The translations under genes were made by a program, and so were the position numbers. Positions 27,352-36,524 of a DNA stretch of 64,000 bases are shown here, one piece after another. The stretch comes from Geobacteraceae bacterium. Its GTDB lineage: Bacteria; Desulfobacterota; Desulfuromonadia; Desulfuromonadales; BM103. The notes beneath the pieces are model-generated. The model was not told the origin of the DNA. It made no database searches and saw only the letters and a list, made by a program, of their open reading frames with translations. The stretch spans positions 124,001 through 188,000 of the forward strand of contig JAHEDT010000001.1 in NCBI GenBank assembly GCA_024641085.1, written 5' to 3'. Numbering within the stretch: position 1 is the stretch's first letter; every line of letters starts with the position of its first letter.

Positions 27352-28644
27352 ATGGATACCAACTACCTGATTATCATTGCTTTGCTCATCGGCTGCCTGG
27401 CCTCGACAATCCCGGTCTTCATGGCCCTGTTTTTCACCGGCATGGTTGGCCTGGTATGGATTGCCGGGATCGATGCGCAGATCTGCATTGAAGTCCTCTA
27501 CCGCAGCATGGACAAGTTTGCCCTGATCGTGGTGCTCTTCTTCGTGCTCTGCGGCAATATCATGACCACCGGCAGCATCGTCGCGAAACTGATCAAGACC
27601 GCCAATGCTATGGTCGGTTTCCTCCCCGGCGGCCTGGCCATCGCCGGCGTGCTGGCCTGCGGCTTCTTCGGGGCGATTTCCGGGTCGACAGTGGCTACCG
27701 TGGTCGCCATCGGCGGCTTCATGATCCCGGCCCTGCTCAGGGAACAGTACGACGAGCAGTTTTCCGTCGGCATCATGACGACGGCGCCGATCCTCGGCAT
27801 CGTCATCCCGCCGTCGATTTCCATGATCCTCTACGCCATGGTCAGCAACGACCCGCTCGAAGCGCTCTTTCTGACCGGCTTCGTGCCCGGCATGCTGATC
27901 ATCATCTTCATGTCCCTGTACGCCTATTTCTTCTGCAAGCGCCAGGGGACGGCAACCAGCAAGCGGCCAAGCCTGGGCGAACTGCTGGCGACCCTGCGCG
28001 AAAGCTTCTGGGCCCTGATGTTGCCGGTGCTGATCTTCGGCGGCATCTATTCAGGCTACTTCACGGCCAACGAGGCGGCGGTGGTCGCCTGCTTTTACGC
28101 CTTTGTCGTGGAACTCTTCATTCATCGCGATCTCAGGCTGCGGGATATCAAGGATGTCGTCGTCTCTTCGGCCATCACCTCGGCCACGCTGCTGGTCATC
28201 GTGGCCGGCGCCTCGGTCTTCGGGGAATATCTGACCTTCGAACAGATTCCCGGCCAGATTGCCAATGCCGTGGTCGACAACATCCAGACCCCCTGGGTGT
28301 TCCTCCTGGCGGTCAACATTCTGCTGCTGATCATCGGCATGTTCATGGACATTATTTCCGCCACCCTGATCCTGACGCCGATTTTTCTCCCCCTGCTGAG
28401 CCGCTTCGGCATCGACACCATGCATTTCGGCCTGCTGATGACGCTCAACCTGGGGATCGGCTACTGCACCCCGCCCCTGGGGGTCAGCCTGTATATCTCG
28501 GGAGCCGTCGCCGACCGGGACCTGATTTACGTCTCCAAGGCAGTCATTCCCTTCCTGTTGATCCAGGTTGCCATCCTCATGGTGCTGACGTTCTGGCCCG
28601 ACCTGGTGCTCTTCCTGCCGAGGTGGGTCTACCCGTCGCCGTGA
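27352..28644 (+). CDS. dctM: TRAP transporter large permease (DctM family)
   Basis: 430 residues from the ATG at 27352, two bases after the dctQ stop; the frame stays open upstream inside dctQ but the ATG gives the usual DctM start. Twelve or so hydrophobic segments are present. Family features include GGLAIAGVLACGFFGAISGS and TAPILGIVIPPSISMILYAM, and near the end NLGIGYCTPPLGVSLYI. DctM is the sodium-coupled transport subunit of the ion-transporter superfamily, moving the DctP-bound acid into the cytoplasm. A hairpin without a T-run (28639-28661) overlaps the stop. Confidence 0.92.
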   Translation: MDTNYLIIIALLIGCLASTIPVFMALFFTGMVGLVWIAGIDAQICIEVLYRSMDKFALIVVLFFVLCGNIMTTGSIVAKLIKTANAMVGFLPGGLAIAGVLACGFFGAISGSTVATVVAIGGFMIPALLREQYDEQFSVGIMTTAPILGIVIPPSISMILYAMVSNDPLEALFLTGFVPGMLIIIFMSLYAYFFCKRQGTATSKRPSLGELLATLRESFWALMLPVLIFGGIYSGYFTANEAAVVACFYAFVVELFIHRDLRLRDIKDVVVSSAITSATLLVIVAGASVFGEYLTFEQIPGQIANAVVDNIQTPWVFLLAVNILLLIIGMFMDIISATLILTPIFLPLLSRFGIDTMHFGLLMTLNLGIGYCTPPLGVSLYISGAVADRDLIYVSKAVIPFLLIQVAILMVLTFWPDLVLFLPRWVYPSP

Positions 28645-28705
28645 CCGCCCGCCAGTCACGGGTGGTGCAACGCTTGATTTTGTCTTGGTTCTGATGGAGG
28701 CTGCA

Positions 28706-29134
28706 ATGGCAACGAAAACCCTGGTTCCCGTCGATGGCTCAATCACGGCAGGCCGCACCATCGAAAAAATCATCACTCAAAAGGAACGCTTTGCCCAGGA
28801 ACTCACCTTGCTGCATGTGGTCGATCTCGACAAGCTCGCTTATCGCATGATCGCCGATTTCCAGCTCAAAATGATCCGGGAGAATGCCAGCCAGGCCGGG
28901 CAGCAGCTTCTCGACAGCAAGGCGGCGCTGCTCGAGCAGGCCGGCTTCATCGTCGAGGCGCGCCTGGAATTCGGCGAGCGGCGCAAGACAATCTGCAGGA
29001 TGGCCAACGAAGAGGGGTTTGAACTCGTGATCCTCGGTCGGCGTGAGAGCACTGGTGAAATCCGGGATGTGCTGTTCGGCTCGGTGGCCAATTACGTTCT
29101 GCACAATGTCGCCTGCTCGGTCCTGCTCTTCTGA
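28706..29134 (+). CDS. Universal stress protein (TeaD-like, TRAP-linked)
   Basis: 142 residues from the ATG at 28706, with GGAGG 6 bp upstream. A single Usp domain runs from KTLVPVDGSITAGRT to the ATP-loop region LVILGRRESTGEIRDVLFGS and ends VLHNVACSVLLF. It lies 61 bp after dctM and on the same strand. In Halomonas the Usp protein TeaD sits at the same place in the teaABC TRAP operon and modulates ectoine uptake, so an analogous regulatory role here is a reasonable inference. Confidence 0.88.
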   Translation: MATKTLVPVDGSITAGRTIEKIITQKERFAQELTLLHVVDLDKLAYRMIADFQLKMIRENASQAGQQLLDSKAALLEQAGFIVEARLEFGERRKTICRMANEEGFELVILGRRESTGEIRDVLFGSVANYVLHNVACSVLLF

Positions 29135-29153
29135 CCGAAAGGTGCCAAGGCCG

Positions 29154-30683
29154 ATGAATCTCTCTCAAGAAGACCTGAAACAGCTTGCCGAACAAGGCAT
29201 CGAGCCTGCGGCTGCAGTCCGTCAGCTGGTCAGCCTGCGCAGCGGTCAGGCCGCGATCAGGCTGGAGCGGCCCTGCACTTCCGGTGACGGCATCGCGCAG
29301 ATTCAGCCCGCTGACCACGCCCGCCTGAATAAAATCTTCACTACCGCCGCCGCGACAGGCCGCCTGCAGCGTTTCATCCCTGCTTCGGGAGCGGCCTCGC
29401 GCATGTTCAGCCCACTTCAGGCCGATGCTGCGGTTCTGGCGGCCTGCCGCAGCGCCGAACCAGCAGGCCAGCCTGGCGCGGCAGAAAGCGATCTGCGCCA
29501 CTTTCTCGACGAATTGGGGTCCTTCGCTTTTTATTCCGACCTGGCCAGTGCCCTGGCCGACGACGGTCACAACCTGCCGCAGGCCCTTGCCGATCGTGAG
29601 CTGGCGCTGATCATCCGCTACCTGCTCGAACCGTGTGGCCTCGGCTACGCCAGCCTTCCCAAAGGGCTGCTGGCCTTTCATGCCGCTGTCGATGGTGCAC
29701 GCACTCCCTTTATTGAACACCTGGCCGAAGCGGCCCTCCTCAACGGTTTGGCCGGTACGGTCGCACTGCACTTCACCGTCTCCGCGGAGCACCTGCCGCT
29801 CTTCAAGGCTCAGTTTGCTGCCTGGCGCAGCGTCCTCGAAGAGACGTATGGCTGCCGCTTCGCCGTGACCTACTCGACTCAGAAACCCTCCACCGACACC
29901 CTGGCCCTGGCCGCGGATGGCCAAGCGCTGCGCGGTGCGGATGGCCGGCTGGTGCTGCGCCCCGGCGGGCATGGTGCCCTGATCGAAAATCTCAACGACC
30001 TGGCCGGCGACATCGTTCTGGTGCGCAATATCGACAATGTCGTCCCCGACGCGCTCAAGCAAGCCAACCTTGCCTGGACCAGGCTGCTCGCCGGCTACCT
30101 GCTGGTCGTGCAGGAGGAGCAGCACGCCCTGCTCAAGGCCCTGCATGAACAGCCGGGCGACCTGCTGGTGCGCGAGTTGACGGTCACTTTCCTGGCCGAG
30201 CGACTGCAGGTGGCCGTCTCGCCCGCGGAGGGCCCCAAGGCGCTGCTCGAGCGGCTGGATCGCCCCCTGCGTGTCTGCGGCATGGTCCCCAACAGCGGCG
30301 AGCCCGGCGGCGGCCCATTCTGGGTCCGCGACGCCCGGGGTGGAGCCACGCGGCAGATCGTCGAGGGTGCCCAGATCGACCGTGACGACCCCGGGCAAGC
30401 GGCCATCCTGGCAGGCTCGACCCACTTCAACCCGGTCGACATGGTGTGCGGCGTCAGCGACTGGCGCGGCCGGCCTTACGACCTGACCCGCTTCGTCGAT
30501 GAAGATGCCGTGATCATCACGACCAAGATGCAGCACGGCCGGGAGGTCAGGGTTCTCGAGCGTCCCGGGCTTTGGAACGGCGGTATGGCTGGTTGGCACA
30601 CCCTGTTTGTCGAAATTCCGCCGGAAGCTTTCAACCCGGTGAAAACGGTTTTTGACCTGCTGCGCCCGGCCCACCAGGCGTGA
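29154..30683 (+). CDS. DUF4301 family protein
   Basis: 509 residues from the ATG at 29154, 19 bp after the usp stop. The start NLSQEDLKQLAEQGI and the block RFIPASGAASRMF (about 76-88) match DUF4301. The latter resembles the glycine-rich NTP-binding loop of sugar nucleotidyltransferases. Further conserved-looking blocks are GGHGALIENLNDL and NPVDMVCGVSDWRG. The family's function is not established; a nucleotidyltransferase-like fold is inference. No signal peptide or TM segment. It may be cotranscribed with the TRAP operon, although no metabolic link is evident. Confidence 0.8.
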   Translation: MNLSQEDLKQLAEQGIEPAAAVRQLVSLRSGQAAIRLERPCTSGDGIAQIQPADHARLNKIFTTAAATGRLQRFIPASGAASRMFSPLQADAAVLAACRSAEPAGQPGAAESDLRHFLDELGSFAFYSDLASALADDGHNLPQALADRELALIIRYLLEPCGLGYASLPKGLLAFHAAVDGARTPFIEHLAEAALLNGLAGTVALHFTVSAEHLPLFKAQFAAWRSVLEETYGCRFAVTYSTQKPSTDTLALAADGQALRGADGRLVLRPGGHGALIENLNDLAGDIVLVRNIDNVVPDALKQANLAWTRLLAGYLLVVQEEQHALLKALHEQPGDLLVRELTVTFLAERLQVAVSPAEGPKALLERLDRPLRVCGMVPNSGEPGGGPFWVRDARGGATRQIVEGAQIDRDDPGQAAILAGSTHFNPVDMVCGVSDWRGRPYDLTRFVDEDAVIITTKMQHGREVRVLERPGLWNGGMAGWHTLFVEIPPEAFNPVKTVFDLLRPAHQA

Positions 30684-31045
30684 TGACTGGCAGCAAACTG
30701 CTGACTGACGATTCTGGCACAAAAGCCGCGGAACCGCTTGATTGAAAAAGAGCAGCACTCATCTCTGAAGATGTATCGCATTATTTAAGATTCGGTTAAC
30801 CTGTGGGGACTTTGGTGCTTCAAATATCCCTCTCGGGCGTCTGTGAATGACGTTCAGTAGTACTCATAGGGAAGCCCCAACCAGCTTAGGTTGGGGCTTT
30901 GTCCTTTGGATATTCTGATTTATAGGAAAATAGCCAACATAGCTCTAATTTGACTTGTCTCTTCACCGGGAAGCATACCGTTATCTTGTTTATTGATATT
31001 CGTGCTTTGTGTGATGGTTGAATTTTCCTGTGATCCCCTTTCGTA
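30684..31045. other. Intergenic region at the start of the AT-rich segment
   Basis: This 362-bp spacer follows the DUF4301 gene and holds one good hairpin (30872-30899). Base composition drops noticeably from here on. No open frame with a ribosome binding site was found in the remaining sequence. Confidence 0.6.
30872..30903 (+). terminator. Hairpin terminator after the DUF4301 gene
   Basis: AAGCCCCAACC (30872-30882) pairs perfectly with GGTTGGGGCTT (30889-30899) around a 6-nt loop. The T-run after it is short. It lies about 190 bp beyond the stop codon and could also end transcription of the convergent PKD lipoprotein gene. Confidence 0.6.
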
Positions 31046-32026
31046 TCAATTTCGACCGGATGCCATGACCGTCACATTATCTGGCAGACTGTTATCTAAC
31101 CCATCATCGACCACAAGCCTGATGACGTAAAAACCATTCATGTCGGCGGTAAAAGATGGATTAGCGGTATCGCTATCCGACAGGTCCGCCCGGCTGCCAG
31201 AAGGCTTGGAAATGAAGACCCAGGAATAGTTCAGAAAATCATTGTTCGCATCACTGGAGGCCCTCCCGTCGAGTGTGACAACCCCTGCTTGGACAACCTC
31301 CTGATCGGGGCCGGCGTTGGCGATAGGAATGCTGTTGTCGGCAGCAGCGTTGATCACGACAAGATCAATTGTGCTGCTGTCAGTTCCGTCATCGACAACC
31401 AGTCCTATGACAAAACTCCCATCGACATCTGCTACAAAGGAGGATTCGGCAAGATTGCCTGTCGAGAGAGAAGCGACGCTAGCAACGGGCCGGCTAACAA
31501 GGCTCCAATTGTAGCTGAGAGGGTCATTGTTCGCATCACTGCTGGCACTACCCCCGAGGGTGACAATGCCCCCTGTGACAACGTTCTGATCCTCCCCTGC
31601 GTTGGCGATCGGGGCACTATTGTCGCTTGTGGCCGTGATCTGTACCGAATCGGAATCCATGTAATCCCCGATACTGACCACCAGCCTGGCTACATACAGA
31701 CCGTCAACATCGGCAACAAAGGTTGTCCTGACTGCAGTCGGGTCACTTAACGTAGCGCTGCTGCCCGAAGGCACGGAGATAAAAGACCACTCATAAAATA
31801 ACTTTTTATCATCAAAGCTGTCACTTCTACTGCCATCTAGAGTAACCAGGGCCCCGGTGACAACGTTCTGGTCGTGACCGGCTTTGGCTTTCGGCTCTAA
31901 AATGTCGTCCCAATCAGTAAGCCCTGTTCCTCCACCCCCGCAACCAAGCGATCCGAGAGCCCATAAAACACACATCCAAGCGACTAATATGGATCTCGAA
32001 ATTTTCAACCCCTCGCCCTTGGTCAT
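31046..32026 (-). CDS. Lipoprotein with three PKD-like repeats
   Basis: 326 residues from the ATG at 32026, chosen because AGGAGG lies 6 bp upstream. An ATG at 32041 would add five residues but overlaps that site. A lipoprotein signal ends in LGSLGC (Cys29), followed by GGGG and an Asp-rich linker. Three Ig-fold repeats of about 90 residues follow (45-133, 139-228, 234-321), each with the pattern ANAGxDQxVVxxxxVTLxG, SSDANND, YxW and VDGxxVxxLVVxDG. Such PKD/REJ-like domains mediate extracellular protein or carbohydrate contacts. No enzymatic domain is present. It is probably anchored to the outer membrane; its partner is unknown. Confidence 0.8.
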   Translation of the reverse strand: MTKGEGLKISRSILVAWMCVLWALGSLGCGGGGTGLTDWDDILEPKAKAGHDQNVVTGALVTLDGSRSDSFDDKKLFYEWSFISVPSGSSATLSDPTAVRTTFVADVDGLYVARLVVSIGDYMDSDSVQITATSDNSAPIANAGEDQNVVTGGIVTLGGSASSDANNDPLSYNWSLVSRPVASVASLSTGNLAESSFVADVDGSFVIGLVVDDGTDSSTIDLVVINAAADNSIPIANAGPDQEVVQAGVVTLDGRASSDANNDFLNYSWVFISKPSGSRADLSDSDTANPSFTADMNGFYVIRLVVDDGLDNSLPDNVTVMASGRN

Positions 32027-32682
32027 GATGTTCCTCCTCATTGCCTAGAAATAGCCCTAGATTGGAACTGCTAGTGAAAATGAATGAAAGGGTCTCGTAA
32101 CCTTCCTTTCCGCGGCTTTTTTTCTCAATAACCAGATGCCGAGTTCAATGGAAACTGTGGACATGATCTGCCTCAGCCACCAAGTGAACTCTCTAGGTCA
32201 ATGCTTCCTCTTGCAAATGCTCACAGATAGCTCTGTTTAAGCTTCTGACTGATTGTGATCTTATAATGAGCATAGAACGTGCCAGAGGATCACTTGATTC
32301 ACAAATATCTGTTTACATTGAAGATTCTTCCTTTGCGAGGGGGCGGGGTGCAGGAAAAATATTAACAAGCCATCATTTAATGTGACTCGTATACATTTTA
32401 TGCTTAGGCGATATCCTCCTTTCAGACAGCCAAATCCTGTAAAAAGGGGCCCCTTTGAGGATGGAGCCAACGTCTTTTAATGTGTTGAAGTTTGAGAATA
32501 CGGGAAGCTTTGAGTAAGAAGCCTGGGATATGTCCATAAGTTCTCCCCCTGACTTTCAGTTGTGTAAACCTGGTGAACCTTAGGCTCTTCCTGGAAAGGC
32601 TGTAATGTAAGAAAAGCTCCCAGTCCGCAGATCGAGGGCTTGCTGTGGTTTATAGATGATTGTTAGGTTTGGAACCTCCCTT
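32027..32682. other. Long AT-rich intergenic region
   Basis: 656 bp without a convincing gene. A 69-codon frame at 32261-32470 (minus) lacks a ribosome binding site and any recognisable motif. The only structured element I see is the hairpin at 32611-32640, part of a set of similar hairpins. The rest may hold the promoter for the lipoprotein gene and degraded DNA. Confidence 0.55.
32611..32640 (-). terminator. Terminator-like hairpin, copy A of a shared element
   Basis: On the minus strand GCCCTCGATC, a TGCG loop and GACTGGGAGC form an imperfect stem (8 of 10 pairs) followed by TTTT. It lies 43 bp after the stop of the chimeric ORF and is similar in sequence, including the flank at 32641-32660, to the elements at 37461-37490 and 39955-39980. 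Confidence 0.55.
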
Positions 32683-33336
32683 TCAGAAGCCAACCGCCAG
32701 ATAAATCATCGGCCCGGGCATTTTTAAATTATACCGCTCTTTCTTGTTGTTAGTCACATATTCGATGTCTGCCTGGGTATATGCGCACCCTACCCCGAGA
32801 CCGACATGATCAAACGGCCAGTATTCCAAAGTCCCTCTGGCAAAATACAATTCTCCATCGTAATCACCATAGGTCAGGCTCATCCAGCCACCACCGTAAT
32901 AAAAAATGAGATTCTCTTGCAGGGCATAAGCCCCGCCGAAATAAATATTTGGTAAAGGAGCAAGCAGCTCTTCCTCGGCGGATCCGAGGTTCACAACGTA
33001 ATCTCCCGATCGAGCTTCATGATCCCCCGCAGAGATCATCTGCTTCTGATGGAATCTCTTGCCCTGTCTAGTCCACACCCATGTGCCTATGGCCCCGATG
33101 CATCCAAGAACGGGTGTTGCAGGAAGGACTCGAAAAGGCAGGTCCCCATGGACAAAGAGAGGTTTAGATGTCACGATTTCAAATACTATTTTTATAACCA
33201 CAAACATGAGAATAGCTAACCAAAGAAGTTTATCTTTGCCTGCCTGTCTTGCCTTATAAAGACTGGCGGATTCAACTGGCAAGTCACCCGTTGCACTTGC
33301 CAGTTGACTACACCATATAATTTTGACTCGCAACAC
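32683..33336 (-). pseudogene. Chimeric ORF: rhomboid-like fragment joined to outer membrane barrel fragment
   Basis: The 217-residue frame starts with GTG at 33336, directly after the phospholipase-like gene's stop, without a ribosome binding site. Residues about 37-90 hold two hydrophobic segments (LLWLAILMFVVIKIVFE and VLPATPVLGCIGAIGTW) resembling the end of rhomboid/rhombosortase-type proteins, but the position where a catalytic His would be expected reads Pro. Residues about 125-217 are barrel-like, with alternating aromatic strands (YFGGAYALQENLIFYYGGG, TLEYWPFDHVGLGVGCAY) and a terminal Phe as in outer membrane proteins. The two halves do not belong in one protein. I read this as fused remnants and not an intact gene. 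The family calls are tentative. Confidence 0.5.
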
Positions 33337-35211
33337 TCAGAGTAGTGGTTTTACAAAGCTTAAGAAGGCTTTGGTCCCACGCGCCCCTATCTCTTTTCCG
33401 AAGTCTTCTTCCCCTGCCTTTGGGAAGCTTCCTACATCTCTATAATTCTGATAAAAGTCGGGGTGGTCTACATCAACGCTCGGTTTACCCTCAATCAATT
33501 CAAATGATGCGGAGTAACGAAATGGCCAGACATCGACCAGTGGTATGATATTTGAGATTTCCACAAGTAATGCATTTGCTTCATTGATACCCATCAACCT
33601 GTTTTTCCGGGCGATGACCCACGAGTTCTCCGGTTTCATGTCTGATTTGATATGGTATTTCAAAATTCGCGAAAAGTTCATATCCCTGACGACCAGGCCG
33701 GACTCGGTGTTGATATTTTCACTACGTGGATCCAGGTTGTATGACCCGACAAAAGAGACGAGTTCATCCACCACCAGTGATTTTGCATGCACACAGAAGG
33801 AAGGCTCTTTGACCTTGTCGGAAAAGGCCCAGTGGTCTGCCTGGTAAGGTTCGTCTTCGTGCATAAGACTGCTCGGGGAATTTGGACGGCTCTTTTGATG
33901 CTCGGACCAGCTTAATGCCCTGGCCTTTACGCTGTCATATGTCGGCATGAATGTCCGCAGGTCACCGGGAAGCGGCTTAAACTCGTAAATTTTGAAATTT
34001 AGATCATCCAGGTAGGTTTTTTTTTGTTTATATGACAATGCATAGACATACCAGCTATCTGTTGCTGCCAAGCTGTTCGTAGAAATGCGTATATCAATGT
34101 CTGGGTGCTGCTTGCGGAGATTTTTGAACACCGCTATGGCCGGGGTCGTCAGCACCAGGTAAGGAGTTTGTATATAAACCGATTGATTGGCCCGTGAGAC
34201 TAACTCAGCCAATTCCTGTGTGATTTTGCTGTAACTGTCCATTCGAAACAGGGATCGTTCGGTTTTTTGCGGGTCGTCGGCAATAAAATGCGCTTGATCA
34301 ACCTCAATCAATGATCCGACATTCATTTGTGAGATCAGATCTGAGTTGTTTGCCTGGATATCTACATCATCGAAGAGGCCGTTCAGTTGAAAGCTGTCCC
34401 TGCTTTGCCACTTCTTTTCGAGCCTTTTCCCCTGATATTTTTTCACATCGGCCAGGTCAGCAATGCTGATAGCTCGCTCATACTCCCAGTAGCAATCGAA
34501 GCTCTCTGTCATCTCTCGAACGACTGGACCGATCGCCAAAATATCGCGATCTTTGTAATTCATTCCCCGGGCCTTGTCATAGTAGGCATTCTGGTAATTC
34601 CTCCCACCAGTGATGCCAATTATCCCATCCACTACAAAGGTTTTGTTATGCATGCGCTGATTCAAACGGTTAAAGCTGAAAATGACAGCGTACAACTTGT
34701 CTAAGGGGGAAGGTTCCGCTCTGACCTGACCCAGAAAGCCGGTGACCGGGTTGAAGAACTTGACCTGAAAGTTGGGATGGGCATAAGCGAGAAAAGTGGC
34801 TATTTCGATATTTTGTTCCGATGCAAGATGATCAATTAATAATTGCACCTGCACACCACGGCGAGCGGCCTGGATCAGCTCGTAAATGATCAAACGGCCG
34901 GTTTCGTCGTTGGCCCATATCATCGTTTGAATTGTAATGCTGCTCCTGGCGCTGCGAATAAGATGGATACGCGTGGCGAGAGCGTCGTTGCCGATTTCAA
35001 TAAGTCTTACGTAGTTCTTATCGGGCTTAACTGCCGCCAGCAACCTGGCATGAGCCATCAGCGGTGAATCCAGAGGGGAAGCAATCGTTGGTTCTGAAAT
35101 TTGTTCTGGCAACTCAGGCCGTGAAACCAATGCACAGCAACACAATGCCACAAGCAGGGCAGCGGAACAAAAGGACCTTATTGTCCCCCGTATCATGGTG
35201 AATTTATACAT
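33337..35211 (-). CDS. Phospholipase D family protein (cardiolipin synthase-like)
   Basis: 624 residues with a hydrophobic leader (LLVALCCCALVS) that may be a lipoprotein signal. Two complete HKD motifs are present: HNKTFVVD (His188) followed by GGRN, and HAKSLVVD (His475) followed by GSYN. The pair forms one active site in PLD enzymes. Layout and length resemble periplasm-facing ClsC/YmdC-like proteins, which transfer phosphatidyl groups between lipids. The ATG at 35211 has GGAGG 7 bp upstream. Codon usage and base composition are AT-richer than in flanking genes, suggesting later acquisition. Cardiolipin synthesis is the likely role; other phosphodiester substrates are possible. Confidence 0.85.
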   Translation of the reverse strand: MYKFTMIRGTIRSFCSAALLVALCCCALVSRPELPEQISEPTIASPLDSPLMAHARLLAAVKPDKNYVRLIEIGNDALATRIHLIRSARSSITIQTMIWANDETGRLIIYELIQAARRGVQVQLLIDHLASEQNIEIATFLAYAHPNFQVKFFNPVTGFLGQVRAEPSPLDKLYAVIFSFNRLNQRMHNKTFVVDGIIGITGGRNYQNAYYDKARGMNYKDRDILAIGPVVREMTESFDCYWEYERAISIADLADVKKYQGKRLEKKWQSRDSFQLNGLFDDVDIQANNSDLISQMNVGSLIEVDQAHFIADDPQKTERSLFRMDSYSKITQELAELVSRANQSVYIQTPYLVLTTPAIAVFKNLRKQHPDIDIRISTNSLAATDSWYVYALSYKQKKTYLDDLNFKIYEFKPLPGDLRTFMPTYDSVKARALSWSEHQKSRPNSPSSLMHEDEPYQADHWAFSDKVKEPSFCVHAKSLVVDELVSFVGSYNLDPRSENINTESGLVVRDMNFSRILKYHIKSDMKPENSWVIARKNRLMGINEANALLVEISNIIPLVDVWPFRYSASFELIEGKPSVDVDHPDFYQNYRDVGSFPKAGEEDFGKEIGARGTKAFLSFVKPLL

Positions 35212-35776
35212 AAAGTATCCTCCTCACCATATATCCTGTCCTTGCAGCCAGTCTCAAAACACACCTTCGAAACCAAAGACGGTGCAATTCAACAATAACA
35301 AGTGCAGACAATAGTTATGATTAGCAGTTTCTGTGCCGATATTGGCTTGGTAAGTTAATAGGCTTTTAATTACAGAGGGATAGGACGTTTTTTGTGCAAC
35401 CTAAGTGGAGCTCGGGGCAATGGCCCCTATCATTATTTGATTACTTCTGACAAAGAATGTTTACAACCAATGGTTGTGTGACCCTATTACACTGCACTGT
35501 TTTAGGATGTCTTGTTTATGGTCTTGTATTGGAAAGAAGGCTAGAAAATTGCCCCAATACGATTCCCCTGCAAACCCTGACAAAGAGTCAATGGATCCCC
35601 GGACAGATTCAGAAAGCCATCATTTTTTGTGTCAGTCCTATTGTGATGCTTACTTTGCTTCGGGGTGCTCGTCTTGACCAAATACGTAATTCTCTGGCCC
35701 TGACAAAAGCATTCTTGCCGCCTGAATAAGGAATGGGCTCTATGATTGGCATATATTCACAAGAATAACACCGTCA
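35212..35776. other. AT-rich intergenic region
   Basis: 565 bp without a supported gene. A 90-codon frame at 35457-35729 (plus) has no ribosome binding site or recognisable motif. A short hairpin (GGGGC at 35414-35418 with GCCCC at 35423-35427) lacks a good T-run. It probably contains the promoter of the leftward phospholipase-like gene. Confidence 0.5.
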
Positions 35777-35971
35777 TCAGGAGCTGCCGGTGTGGACAAC
35801 CAACTCCACCTGCAAAGGGTCCGAGTCCCAGGTGACTTCGGGGTAAAGTGTTTTGTCCATCTTGAGGTAGGATCCATCGAGTTGGGAATCTGCCCACCAG
35901 CAATCCCTAACTTTGTGTGGCCGTTCGTAAAACAGGTAGAGATCGTTGTTTTTGTCTCTTGCTAGATACAT
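35777..35971 (-). CDS. Small hypothetical protein
   Basis: 64 residues from the ATG at 35971, which has GGAGG 4 bp upstream; upstream codons to 36007 lack such a site. The sequence begins MYLARDKNNDLYLFYERP and continues with a Trp-Trp pair and DKTLYPEVTWDSDPLQVEL. This lysine- and aromatic-rich layout recalls small proteins seen on mobile elements and plasmids in other bacteria, but I cannot name a family. No signal peptide or TM segment. It stands alone between two long empty spacers. Confidence 0.6.
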   Translation of the reverse strand: MYLARDKNNDLYLFYERPHKVRDCWWADSQLDGSYLKMDKTLYPEVTWDSDPLQVELVVHTGSS

Positions 35972-36524
35972 ACAACCTCCAATCATATTGAGTGACCTGT
36001 CTAGCATGCAAGATGCCGGACGCTTCGGGGGCAGTATAGCAAATCGGAGGGGTGCGCCACTGTCTACCCGTTATTTTACCCGGTCCAGTGACCCATCCCA
36101 TCGGGCTTGCCACGGTTTCTTATATCGTTGAATCTTTTGGGCCCCCATATATCTCCCATCAAGCTTGCTTCCTTGGATCTTCAAGAATTTAATTTAATTT
36201 CAGATGGTTGTCAAATTGTGACAATATATCTCAAAAATCATCGTGACCTGTATTTAAGGGGATGTTGCTGCAAAACAGGAATTTCATGAAATCAATGAAT
36301 GGTAAGAATGGATTTAGCGCCGATGGTGAGGGTGGTCAGTGGAGAGCAAGTTGTTCCTATTTATCCTGCCACACTGTGCTGATCGTAAAGACAGCTCACT
36401 CAAAAAGCGGTATTACAGCCCCTGCAATGTAAGACAAGCCCATCCGGGGAGGACGGGTCGTTTTTCATTCTATCTGTCGAGCAATTCAAGGGTTTAGATG
36501 CCCCGCTTTAACCTAACCTGGCAC
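35972..36524. other. AT-rich intergenic region
   Basis: 553 bp without a supported gene. It holds a terminator-like hairpin at 36437-36460. Short open frames on the plus strand (around 36107-36289) have no ribosome binding site or protein-like composition. Confidence 0.5.
36437..36466 (-). terminator. Terminator-like hairpin after the 36525-37307 gene
   Basis: On the minus strand CCCGTCC, a TCCCC loop and GGATGGG pair over seven positions (one G-T), followed by CTTGTCTT. It lies about 65 bp past the lipoprotein stop codon. Its flank shares ATGAAAAACGA with the hairpin near 39955-39980. Confidence 0.5.

Noticed and set aside
28639-28661. Hairpin CCGTGAC/GTCACGG at the dctM stop
   Set aside because: No T-run after it; not listed as a terminator, though it might affect RNA stability.
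28947-30758. 603-codon minus-strand frame opposite the Usp and DUF4301 genes
   Set aside because: Antisense shadow of DUF4301; the sense product has recognisable family blocks.
32261-32470. 69-codon minus-strand frame in AT-rich spacer
   Set aside because: No ribosome binding site or domain.
31046-32682. Possible riboswitch (c-di-GMP GEMM-type) upstream of the surface lipoprotein
   Set aside because: Looked for the conserved GEMM stretches by eye and did not find them.
35457-35729. 90-codon plus-strand frame in AT-rich spacer
   Set aside because: No ribosome binding site or recognisable domain; length expected by chance in this composition.
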